From assembly GCA_023380935.1 (NCBI GenBank), contig JAMCST010000010.1, positions 1 through 39,485 on the forward strand: a stretch of DNA of 39,485 bases, given 5' to 3'. The notes below the pieces were generated by a model. The model saw nothing but the letters and a program-made list of their open reading frames with translations, made no database searches and was not told the DNA's origin. The stretch comes from Patescibacteria group bacterium. GTDB lineage: Bacteria > Patescibacteriota > Microgenomatia > UBA1406 > GWC2-37-13. This document shows, piece by piece, positions 1 to 7,214 of this stretch (within the stretch, counting starts at the first letter, position 1; each line of letters begins with the position of its first letter). The translations under genes were made by a program, and so were the position numbers.

Positions 1-2781
1 ACAGCCAGTGCCACAGTTAAGGGCCGTGTCGCAACCGCAGTTGGTTGAGACTGAGGAGCTGGAGGAGGAGCGGCTTGATACAGACGAGGAGGATGAAGAT
101 GTGATAACCGGCAACGCATTGGCATTGGCCACCAGACGTGCCTGCAACTGATTCATGTCCACCGGGTATTTACTCGGCTGGTTGAAAAAATCCGACTGGA
201 AACAGATGGCGGTGGCGCCGGAGTTGATCGCCAGATTGATGGCGTTGGCGTTGTGCCGGACTGCTTCCTCGTGAGTGTTCCAACGGCAACAGTCAGCACA
301 GCCGCCGGTCTGGTATCCGTCGCCTGCAGCACAGAAAAACGACGGATGGCCGACTTCGTAAGTGATAACGGTACGTCCCCGGTACTGGCTGAAAAACGGA
401 TCAATCACATTGGCGTCGCCGGTTCCCAAACCGGTAAAGCTGCCCCAAAAATTGGCCTTGAGCCAGAACCGATACCCGTACTTGTCTACCCCGTACCGGG
501 CCACTTCCTCCTGGACACGCGCCTGGCAGGAAAGACCGGTTCCTACCTGGATCACAAAAGGATAAGTGTGGAAACTGCGACCATAAATGTCAACAATGTT
601 CTTGACCGCCTGGATATAATCGTTGTCAAACACCAGCTGACTGTTGTTTATTTTGGCAATTTCCCCGGACCGGTCCGGCGACCCGAGCACCGTCCGCGCC
701 ATTTCCTTGACCCAGAAGTTGTTCGGGTCAAGCACGTCGGCCACTGCTCCGGACGGAATGTTGCTGTCTCCGTAACAATATTTGGGCCCCAGATACATCT
801 CTCCGTAGTTTCCCCCTCCCTGGATGAGTACTGCCTCGATCACATCGGCGTACTCCGGTTTTTCGTACCTCTGCGCCAGTGCCTGGAGGATTTTTTCGTG
901 ATAGGCCAGATACTGGGGATCCCACTGGACCGGTACGCCCTGGTTGTAAACGCGCATTCCCTTATCGATCGCCCACTGCGGCACTGACGGATACTGGCTT
1001 GGACTGTCGGGATTGCTCACCAGTACCTGAAGCCAGATTTTTTTGTGCTGGGCGCGCGCGGCGGCAATCTGCTGGTCAACCGAAGAAAAATCGTATTTGC
1101 CCTCCTGCGGTTCCAGCCTCGACCAAAACAACTCGGATGACGGATAGGTCCACTGGACATTGGCGTTGCTGACATTTGCCAAGGTATGGCATTCGCCAAT
1201 CCCCGACCCGTGAGTCGACGTTGAACGAGGAATAACGGATGAGGCGCTCGAACTGGAGGCCGAACTCTGGCTGGAGCTGGAACTCGATCTCGAACTGGAG
1301 CTTAAGCTCGAACTTGATCTTACGCTGGTATCCAGTTTGACGACGCGCACGCGTGAACCGCGGCCGTCATTGTTGTTTGTGTCATAAACGCCGTAAAAAA
1401 TCCCGTTGTCGACCGCGATCAGACGCGGATAGTCCTGATAAGGACCGGAAAGATCGTCCAGCGCCATATCCCCTTCAAAGTTGCCGGTCTGGTTCTGGGT
1501 TTTTATCATGATCCTGTTGTTTTTCCGGTACATCAACAAACAGGTGCTGCCGGAACAGGCCACCGACGGAAAGGAATACAGGCCGGCCTGGGAATCGGGA
1601 ACGGCAACATCGGCCTGGACAACCGCGCCGGTCTGCCGGCTTACGGTGGACATAACTAAAGTATTGGTGTCGTTGGTGGCGTTGAGTTTTTTTGAAGCCA
1701 CGACAATAAAAACATCCTGACCGGATCGGTAGGCCACTGTCGGCCGGTAAAGATAATCCGGTTGCTTGGGGCAGTCCAGATCATAAGTACAATTGGCCGT
1801 CGAATTGAGAATGTGTATATTGTTGCCGATCGCCGTCCCGTCCAACCCGACAAACTGCCCCCAGACACCGGTGGCGCCCGGACGGTTGTCACTCCACACC
1901 ACCAAATATCGGTCGACGCCTTTGGCGGCGTAGCGGGGAAATTCCTGATTGTGTGCCACCCGCGTGCCGTCGGACTGCCGGCTATATAGACTGCCTCCGG
2001 TATCTCCGACCGGCGCAGCTGGATTGTTAATGTCTACCTGACGACCATATATATCTTTTCCCGCGTCATAACCGTTAATTTTTGTATAACGACTGCGGCT
2101 GTCATGCCAGACCACCAACGCTCTACCGTTGTTTAGCGGCAATACCGATGACTCCTGCTGGCAGCTGCCGGCATAGTCAGGACCAGAGACAGGAATGCCG
2201 GCCACGTCAAGAAGTGAAGCGGATAAACCGTGGGTCGCCGGGTCATAAGTGCGGAAAGCCACGTCAGTACAAGATGACTGATTCCACGGACTTCCCGAAT
2301 CTGTCGACGCATCTTTCAGCGTGGCATCGGAAATGGTCATCCATGACAGCAGATACTTGTCCTGGTTGTTGTCGTAAACGACCGCCGCATAAGACTCGTT
2401 ATCATAACGCGCCGGCGTTAATGACTGGTACTGGCCGCGATCGGCAATGGCGATCTCGTCGCCGATCAGCGTACCGGTCCCGGCATCGATCAACCGGCCG
2501 TAAATATTATCGTTATATTGGGGTCCGTAGCCGTCGGGGTTGTTCTGGGGATCGCTGCGGCTGTCTTGCCAAACGACCAGCAGTTGCTTTCTGGTCGGGT
2601 CGTAAGCTAAACTTGGTAGGGCGGTTTGGCCTACTGACGGCAGCTCTTTATTCCAGACGACCGTCACCGGATTAGTGCTTGAGGCTCTTGAACCAGTCAG
2701 GTAACGGTTTAAAAAAACGGCAAAGGCAGAAACGGAGATCAACACCGCATAGACAATTAAGATTCTCTTAAACCATTTCAT
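1..2781 (-). CDS. Secreted multidomain glycoside hydrolase-like protein, C-terminus cut by window edge
   Basis: The frame is open from ATG at 2781 to base 1 with no stop, giving 927 residues of a longer protein. An N-terminal hydrophobic segment (residues 4-22) is a signal anchor. Residues about 45-480 carry repeats of the form VVWxDxR...IYGR (VVWQDSRS, VVWHDSRS, VVWSDNRP), which resemble beta-propeller blades. A Ser/Arg-rich linker at about 487-525 leads to a (beta/alpha)8-like domain at about 530-880 with FWSRLEPQEGKYDFSSVD, typical of the GH42 beta-galactosidase fold. Candidate catalytic acids are in GGGNYGE (about 655) and ITYEVG (about 805). A second poly-Ser linker and a Cys-rich stretch (NCGCD, NCGTGC) follow at the edge. 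It probably acts on extracellular glycans; the substrate cannot be read. The fold call is fairly sure, the exact family is not. Confidence 0.8.
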   Translation of the reverse strand, partial: MKWFKRILIVYAVLISVSAFAVFLNRYLTGSRASSTNPVTVVWNKELPSVGQTALPSLAYDPTRKQLLVVWQDSRSDPQNNPDGYGPQYNDNIYGRLIDAGTGTLIGDEIAIADRGQYQSLTPARYDNESYAAVVYDNNQDKYLLSWMTISDATLKDASTDSGSPWNQSSCTDVAFRTYDPATHGLSASLLDVAGIPVSGPDYAGSCQQESSVLPLNNGRALVVWHDSRSRYTKINGYDAGKDIYGRQVDINNPAAPVGDTGGSLYSRQSDGTRVAHNQEFPRYAAKGVDRYLVVWSDNRPGATGVWGQFVGLDGTAIGNNIHILNSTANCTYDLDCPKQPDYLYRPTVAYRSGQDVFIVVASKKLNATNDTNTLVMSTVSRQTGAVVQADVAVPDSQAGLYSFPSVACSGSTCLLMYRKNNRIMIKTQNQTGNFEGDMALDDLSGPYQDYPRLIAVDNGIFYGVYDTNNNDGRGSRVRVVKLDTSVRSSSSLSSSSRSSSSSSQSSASSSSASSVIPRSTSTHGSGIGECHTLANVSNANVQWTYPSSELFWSRLEPQEGKYDFSSVDQQIAAARAQHKKIWLQVLVSNPDSPSQYPSVPQWAIDKGMRVYNQGVPVQWDPQYLAYHEKILQALAQRYEKPEYADVIEAVLIQGGGNYGEMYLGPKYCYGDSNIPSGAVADVLDPNNFWVKEMARTVLGSPDRSGEIAKINNSQLVFDNDYIQAVKNIVDIYGRSFHTYPFVIQVGTGLSCQARVQEEVARYGVDKYGYRFWLKANFWGSFTGLGTGDANVIDPFFSQYRGRTVITYEVGHPSFFCAAGDGYQTGGCADCCRWNTHEEAVRHNANAINLAINSGATAICFQSDFFNQPSKYPVDMNQLQARLVANANALPVITSSSSSSVSSRSSSSSSVSTNCGCDTALNCGTGC

Positions 2782-2819
2782 AGGTAAATGTCAGACACAC
2801 CAACACCACTGATATATTC

Positions 2820-2847
2820 ATTATATTATCAAATAAAACCGGGTCAT
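2820..2847 (-). promoter_or_regulatory. Predicted sigma70-like promoter for the large left-end gene
   Basis: On the minus strand, ATGACC (2847-2842) and a perfect TATAAT (2825-2820) are separated by 16 bases. The predicted transcript start near 2813 gives a leader of about 32 bases before the ATG at 2781. The rest of the 2782-2884 gap holds nothing else I recognise. Confidence 0.5.
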
Positions 2848-2884
2848 ATGAACCAATCCACCTCGTAGGTGTAACACGGTCCGG

Positions 2885-3217
2885 TCAGACAATCCGCAAT
2901 AAACGAAATAGGGCAAAACTGATGAAGTAAAACAGGACGATGTGGAAAACCGGCAGGTAAAGGGTGAGAAAAATCGTGACGATCGCCAGCATGAAAAACG
3001 CCTCGTTATGGACCGACGGCAGCAAACCCTTGGTCACCAGCATCAAGATAATGATGGTTAATAACGTCTTGGGGTCAAACCAGTAAATGCTCCAACCGAA
3101 ATACATCGCCAGGCCAACCAGGACTGCCGCTAAAATTAAAAATATCTCTTTGGTATCAAAGTAAAACGGACCGATGTACATAAAGTTGATTGTAAAGAAA
3201 AACCGCCTTTTTGTCAA
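2885..3217 (-). CDS. Small polytopic membrane protein, family unknown
   Basis: This 110-residue protein is almost wholly hydrophobic, with three to four predicted membrane helices (about 25-45, 50-65, 72-90 and 90-107). It is the last gene of a three-gene minus-strand operon, 8 bases after the preceding stop at 3226. Its middle (IIILMLVTKGLLPS) resembles the 100-residue protein at 10471-10773 (LLIFMLVTRSLISS), which likewise lies beside cysteine-rich secreted proteins. The two are probably paralogues. The start is the first ATG; an internal Met at residue 13 is also possible. Function is unknown; a role in anchoring or exporting the neighbouring secreted proteins is only a guess. Confidence 0.6.
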   Translation of the reverse strand: MTKRRFFFTINFMYIGPFYFDTKEIFLILAAVLVGLAMYFGWSIYWFDPKTLLTIIILMLVTKGLLPSVHNEAFFMLAIVTIFLTLYLPVFHIVLFYFISFALFRLLRIV

Positions 3218-3225
3218 AATCTTCC

Positions 3226-3636
3226 TTATTCCTGCAACGGTTCGTAAATGGTAATGGTTTTCCCGCTCGGCAACTTGTATTCATATACTTTCACCTTGGC
3301 ATCGTTTTTAAACATGATATAGGTTTTTTTTGTGTCTTTATCCTCAGCGGCATAAACGCCCTGGCCGATCTGGTAAATGATTGATTTTTGCGGAGCTGCC
3401 TGGGCGGCACTGGGCATATCTACTTTGTTTGCCGATACCTCGCCTTGATATACGCCAGGGGTTTTTCTGAACAAACCGGCCAACCGCATCGGCAGATTTG
3501 ACAGTTGAGCGACAATTGTCGGGTTGATCTGGGGCGAATCGGCAATAAAGACCTTCGGCGCGAAAATGCGAACGACAACTATTGAGATAATTAAAATAAT
3601 TACGATTTTTAATTTTCCCAACAAAAATTTTCTCAT
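3226..3636 (-). CDS. Single-pass membrane-anchored extracytoplasmic protein, unknown
   Basis: The protein has 136 residues. The frame opens upstream at 3657, but I choose ATG 3636 (MRKFLLGKLK) because it sits just after the TAA of the upstream gene (3641-3639) and is preceded by GGAAA, one of the few purine-rich ribosome-binding-like sites in the window. Residues 11-25 (KIVIILIISIVVVRIF) form one membrane anchor. The remaining part is a small soluble domain ending in short beta-like stretches (YIMFKNDAKVKVYEYKLPSG). It is translationally coupled to the cysteine-rich protein at 3639-5189, which suggests a joint role outside the membrane. I recognise no family. Confidence 0.6.
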   Translation of the reverse strand: MRKFLLGKLKIVIILIISIVVVRIFAPKVFIADSPQINPTIVAQLSNLPMRLAGLFRKTPGVYQGEVSANKVDMPSAAQAAPQKSIIYQIGQGVYAAEDKDTKKTYIMFKNDAKVKVYEYKLPSGKTITIYEPLQE

Positions 3637-3638
3637 GG

Positions 3639-5189
3639 TTATTTCCAACAACACCAATCAACTGATGATAATCGCGTACAGTTGTGATAACCCGCTTCAG
3701 CGGCTTTATTCAAACAATCGGTCGAGGGAGTTGTTACGATTTTAGCAATCGCTGATAAAAATCCAGTAATCGGAGACACATATTCTTCATATGCCATCGT
3801 GCCGCAGTTAAACGGCTGACAAGTTTTGGCGGCAAATTGTTGTTTTGCTTCGGCTGATAGAGCATAATACTCAATCGCCGCAACGCAGCTTCCCTTACCG
3901 AGCGGACAACGATAAGGTTGCTTGTCGCCGGCGAAAAAACCGATCGTGCCCGAACAAACCCCGTGTTCCGATGTACATTCCCCGGCACAGATTTTATCAC
4001 CGTTCCAGTTCATTATATCTAAGTCCTTTGTGTTGCAGATATTGCCGGTGTTAATACATGGCGATTGACCCTGATTACCGCAGTTTTTTTCGATCGCGCT
4101 TGTTTCCGCTGCAGTAGCAGCTTTACTAGAACTAGTAAGGGGATTCGGTTTTCCATGGCCGACGCAGACTGTGTCGCTTACCTTAACCGGACTGTAATAC
4201 CCGCTTAAAGGATTGTTGTCTCTACGGAAGAATTGACATTGATAACAAACATTATCTACCCAATCTACTCTTGTATAGTCATTACACCATTGGCTATTAA
4301 GGGTTGAGGTTTGGTTTGTGCTGTCAATGGTTGACTTCACTGTGGTTGAGGTCGTAGTTTTTTGGGTGGAGGTGGTTTGATTTGATGGAGTTGTGCTGTT
4401 TGTATCGGTGGTTTTATCCGACGGTTTACTTACGTTAGTTACCCCGGTGGTTTCGCTGCCCGTCGTGCTGCCGCTTGGACCATGAACAACACTGCCGCTT
4501 CCTGGTTTTGGGGCTCCATAAGCAACTGTTGGTGTACCGGTAATCATACTGTTCCCAGTACACTTGGTAGTAGTCACCACCCCTTGGACCTCTTTGGTTT
4601 TCTTACAATCAGCACTGTCCCAGATTGTTTGGACACAAACATACACTCCCTTAGCGGTGTCACACACCTGGCGCACGCATGACTCGGCCACCGCGCCGAC
4701 TTGACAGTTTTTCATATCGCTTAAACCACAAGACTCACCGGTTTCTTTCCCCGTCTTAGTCTGTACGGCGCACTTATCATCGTAAAAGCTTTCCACCCAC
4801 ATCATCTTTTTCAGACTGGTGTCACATTCTTTTCTCAGCTGGGCATTGATTACCGTTCCCGGCACGCAGCCAAGCGTCGTCGGGACCGCGGTGGCGCCGA
4901 CCCGGCACCGGGTCTGGCACTCCGGGTATTTATAGACCCACTGGCCTTTGTCGCACTGGTAAACCAACGCCACCCCGGCATCGCTCGGACAACCGGCGTT
5001 GTCGTTGGCACACTCGGTTTTGTATTCGTTCTGCACTATGCAACCTTCGGCAGCCTTGGAGTTAACCGAAACGCGCTGGTGACGATTTAGCCAAGTAAAC
5101 GCCAACGTCGACAGGCTAAGCAGCATCACCGCCGCCAGGACGACCGGCGCCGCGATAATACCCCGTTGGGATTGACGAATTGTATTCAT
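3639..5189 (-). CDS. Cysteine-rich secreted protein with Ser/Thr linker
   Basis: This 516-residue protein has an N-terminal hydrophobic segment preceded by basic residues (QRGIIAAPVVLAAVMLLSLS, residues 9-28), so it is exported or membrane-anchored. Two cysteine-rich modules (about 48-220 and 300-516) with dozens of paired Cys flank a low-complexity Ser/Thr/Asn linker at about 223-296. The C-terminus ends in VDWCCWK. The Cys pairing implies disulfides formed outside the cytoplasm. It is the first gene of the minus operon that runs down to 2885 and is divergent from the glycosidase-like gene at 5246. No enzymatic motif is visible; a cell-surface or appendage component is likely. The prepilin-like look of the N-terminus is noted but lacks a convincing cleavage motif. 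Confidence 0.65.
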   Translation of the reverse strand: MNTIRQSQRGIIAAPVVLAAVMLLSLSTLAFTWLNRHQRVSVNSKAAEGCIVQNEYKTECANDNAGCPSDAGVALVYQCDKGQWVYKYPECQTRCRVGATAVPTTLGCVPGTVINAQLRKECDTSLKKMMWVESFYDDKCAVQTKTGKETGESCGLSDMKNCQVGAVAESCVRQVCDTAKGVYVCVQTIWDSADCKKTKEVQGVVTTTKCTGNSMITGTPTVAYGAPKPGSGSVVHGPSGSTTGSETTGVTNVSKPSDKTTDTNSTTPSNQTTSTQKTTTSTTVKSTIDSTNQTSTLNSQWCNDYTRVDWVDNVCYQCQFFRRDNNPLSGYYSPVKVSDTVCVGHGKPNPLTSSSKAATAAETSAIEKNCGNQGQSPCINTGNICNTKDLDIMNWNGDKICAGECTSEHGVCSGTIGFFAGDKQPYRCPLGKGSCVAAIEYYALSAEAKQQFAAKTCQPFNCGTMAYEEYVSPITGFLSAIAKIVTTPSTDCLNKAAEAGYHNCTRLSSVDWCCWK

Positions 5190-5211
5190 GTTGGCAATCA
5201 GATATATATTT

Positions 5212-5240
5212 ATAGTAAATTAAAAATATCTTTAAGTCAA
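5212..5240 (-). promoter_or_regulatory. Possible promoter for the cysteine-rich operon
   Basis: TTGACT (minus strand, 5240-5235) and TACTAT (5217-5212) are 17 bases apart, upstream of the ATG at 5189. The region is AT-rich and other -10 readings (TATAAA) exist, so this is tentative. No clear promoter was found for the plus gene at 5246 in the same gap. Confidence 0.35.
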
Positions 5241-5245
5241 TTAAC

Positions 5246-6649
5246 ATGGGAAATAATCCGAAGTTGCGTAAGATAATTTTTGGTTTAGCGGTCATACTGA
5301 CGCTCCTGATTCTTGCCACCATTCTGGCCTCGCTACGTAAAACATTAATGCCGTCCACTGCCGGTGTGGTTTATCGCAATACCGATCAGGCCACCGGCGG
5401 CAGTACCTCAAGTTCAGGAACAACCGGCAGTCAACCAGGCCAAGGAACCAGTAATCATCCTATAGAAGTTTATCCATCAAGTATAATTAATTTGTACGAC
5501 AATCAAACATCTAATAGTCAAACAAACATAATAAATAACGGACAAAATAGCTCGACTCTCACCAATCCCGTGCCTTACTCATCCCAGTACGTTGCCCAGT
5601 ACCGTACCGGCCCATCAACCGGTGTCACTAACCAGACCGATTCCTCTCCTGATTTGACCGCCTTGTTTACCAGTCTGTTCAATATTAACATTTCCGGTTT
5701 AGCCTTTAATAACGCCGTTTTATCTCCCACGCCTCAACCGATACCAGCACCGGCGCCACTGGGGAAAATCGGTGTTTTTATTATGTCCGATTACTCGACC
5801 GGTGCCAAACAAATTGTTGCTGCCAAGCCTCAAATCATTAAGGTGATGGACCCGCAAATCCATAACTCACTACTGGATGCGGTAAAGGAATACAAGCGCA
5901 TCAATCCAAGCGGGAAAGTCGTCCTCCGTTTTTATGAGGGAACACAAAACTGGCACTTTACCGAGACCGACGATCCGGAAACCAGCGCCCAGACGTTTTT
6001 TACATCGGTAATTCATCCCGGTTTGGCGCTGCTGGGAAATGACGTTAGCCTTTTCGACTATCTGGAAACACCCAACGAACTCGATAATACGCCGGGCTGG
6101 AATGACTCAACTTCGGTCAGTTGGCTGAGTCGCTTCTGGGTAAAGTTAATTAATCTAAACCAGTCGGCCGGCATCAAGACCTGTGTCGCCAGCATCCCTG
6201 TCGCTAATCCGCCCGGCGACCTTAACGAAGTCAAAACTCATCTGACTGATTTTGTCCCTGCCCTTCTGGCCGCCCAGTCGGCCGGCGGCGCCCTGTGTTA
6301 CCATGCCTATACGCTTCAATACACCCAAGACGTCGGCGCCGAAATCTATACTTCTTTACATTACCGTACCATCCACCAGGCGATCGCCCAGCTTAATTCC
6401 AACTTAGCCACGCTGCCGGTGATCCTTTCCGAAGCCGGCGTTGATCAGTCCGGCAACCCCCAAACCAGCGGCTGGCAGGCCCACGGCACCATTCAGCAAT
6501 ATGTGAACTGGATCGACTGGTTCGCTCAGCAGATTAACCAGGATCAGTATGTGATCGGCGCCACCCTCTACCAAATCGGAGATGGCTACTGGAGTTCTTT
6601 CAACCTTGAGCCGCTGGCCGGATGGCTGGCAAGTAACCTTTCTCATTAG
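5246..6649 (+). CDS. Membrane-anchored glycoside hydrolase-like protein (clan GH-A type fold)
   Basis: This 467-residue protein has a signal anchor at residues 9-30 (IIFGLAVILTLLILATILAS). An Asn/Ser/Thr-rich low-complexity stretch (about 45-135) and a Pro-rich hinge (about 160-175) follow, then a (beta/alpha)8-type domain from about 175 to the end. Two glutamates match the retaining clan GH-A pattern: the Asn-Glu pair in LETPNELD (about 273-280) as acid/base and ILSEAGVD (about 395) as nucleophile. It should therefore cleave a beta-linked glycan on the outside of the cell; the substrate is unknown. It heads a plus-strand cluster with an LCP protein and an SGNH hydrolase, all extracytoplasmic, which supports a glycan-remodelling role. 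No Shine-Dalgarno is visible before the ATG. Confidence 0.65.
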   Translation: MGNNPKLRKIIFGLAVILTLLILATILASLRKTLMPSTAGVVYRNTDQATGGSTSSSGTTGSQPGQGTSNHPIEVYPSSIINLYDNQTSNSQTNIINNGQNSSTLTNPVPYSSQYVAQYRTGPSTGVTNQTDSSPDLTALFTSLFNINISGLAFNNAVLSPTPQPIPAPAPLGKIGVFIMSDYSTGAKQIVAAKPQIIKVMDPQIHNSLLDAVKEYKRINPSGKVVLRFYEGTQNWHFTETDDPETSAQTFFTSVIHPGLALLGNDVSLFDYLETPNELDNTPGWNDSTSVSWLSRFWVKLINLNQSAGIKTCVASIPVANPPGDLNEVKTHLTDFVPALLAAQSAGGALCYHAYTLQYTQDVGAEIYTSLHYRTIHQAIAQLNSNLATLPVILSEAGVDQSGNPQTSGWQAHGTIQQYVNWIDWFAQQINQDQYVIGATLYQIGDGYWSSFNLEPLAGWLASNLSH

Positions 6650-6717
6650 TTTCATTTGCATTATGAGTTACCGGTGGTTAAGATAAAGTTAAGGTCCGAT
6701 TTTTTACCCAGATAATT

Positions 6718-7212
6718 ATGAGTCCGTTTACCAAACGTGTTATTTTTTTGGCTGCGCTAATCGTTACTTCGTTTGCATTTACGACGCTACTTTTCTACAA
6801 CGGGCGATCCAAGCAACAAGTCAACCCCGTTAACTCAACTAACAACTCTATTAAAGTAATCAAGGCGGCTGGTCCACAAACCACCACCCTGAAATTATAT
6901 TATCTCGATCTTAATCTCAACCCGACCAGCGGCCAGATCAACATCAGCGACACCGGACTGACCACCGCGTCATTGCCAAGCTATACACCTGATTTAAAAC
7001 CGGATCCGCAACACAATCTGATCCAGTACCATATTAAGGTCGCTGACGGTACAACTCTGATACAGCAGGGTTATGGCGCCGTAGTAAAATCGCTCAGCAC
7101 CTTAAACGATCAACGTGTTTTTATCAGAGTTCTCACTCTTTACCGACCCGGTGCCCTGATCAGCCTTGAATTCCCCGATACCCAAACAAGTTGGAAAACC
7201 GTGATTAAATAA
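6718..7212 (+). CDS. Small membrane-anchored secreted protein, unknown
   Basis: This protein has 164 residues. Residues 7-27 form one hydrophobic signal anchor (VIFLAALIVTSFAFTTLLFY). The remainder is a soluble extracytoplasmic domain rich in Thr, Leu and Val with alternating hydrophobic residues, suggesting beta structure (LKLYYLDLNLNPTSGQINI). No catalytic motif is visible. It lies 68 bases after the glycosidase-like gene and 2 bases before the LCP gene, so it is probably cotranscribed with both. It might be an accessory subunit for the LCP protein, but that is inferred only from position. The gap 6650-6717 shows no convincing hairpin or promoter. Confidence 0.6.
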   Translation: MSPFTKRVIFLAALIVTSFAFTTLLFYNGRSKQQVNPVNSTNNSIKVIKAAGPQTTTLKLYYLDLNLNPTSGQINISDTGLTTASLPSYTPDLKPDPQHNLIQYHIKVADGTTLIQQGYGAVVKSLSTLNDQRVFIRVLTLYRPGALISLEFPDTQTSWKTVIK

Positions 7213-7214
7213 CA

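Noticed and set aside
253-987. 244-residue plus-strand open frame
   Set aside because: It is antisense to the glycosidase-like gene, has no domain pattern, and the minus frame continues open through it with recognisable motifs.
1205-1320. Serine-codon repeats as a frameshift or CRISPR-like array
   Set aside because: The repeats keep one open frame and encode a poly-Ser linker; no spaced direct repeats of CRISPR type are present.
3639-5189. Type IV prepilin
   Set aside because: There is a hydrophobic N-terminal helix, but no clear Gly-Phe-type cleavage site followed by Glu at position 5.
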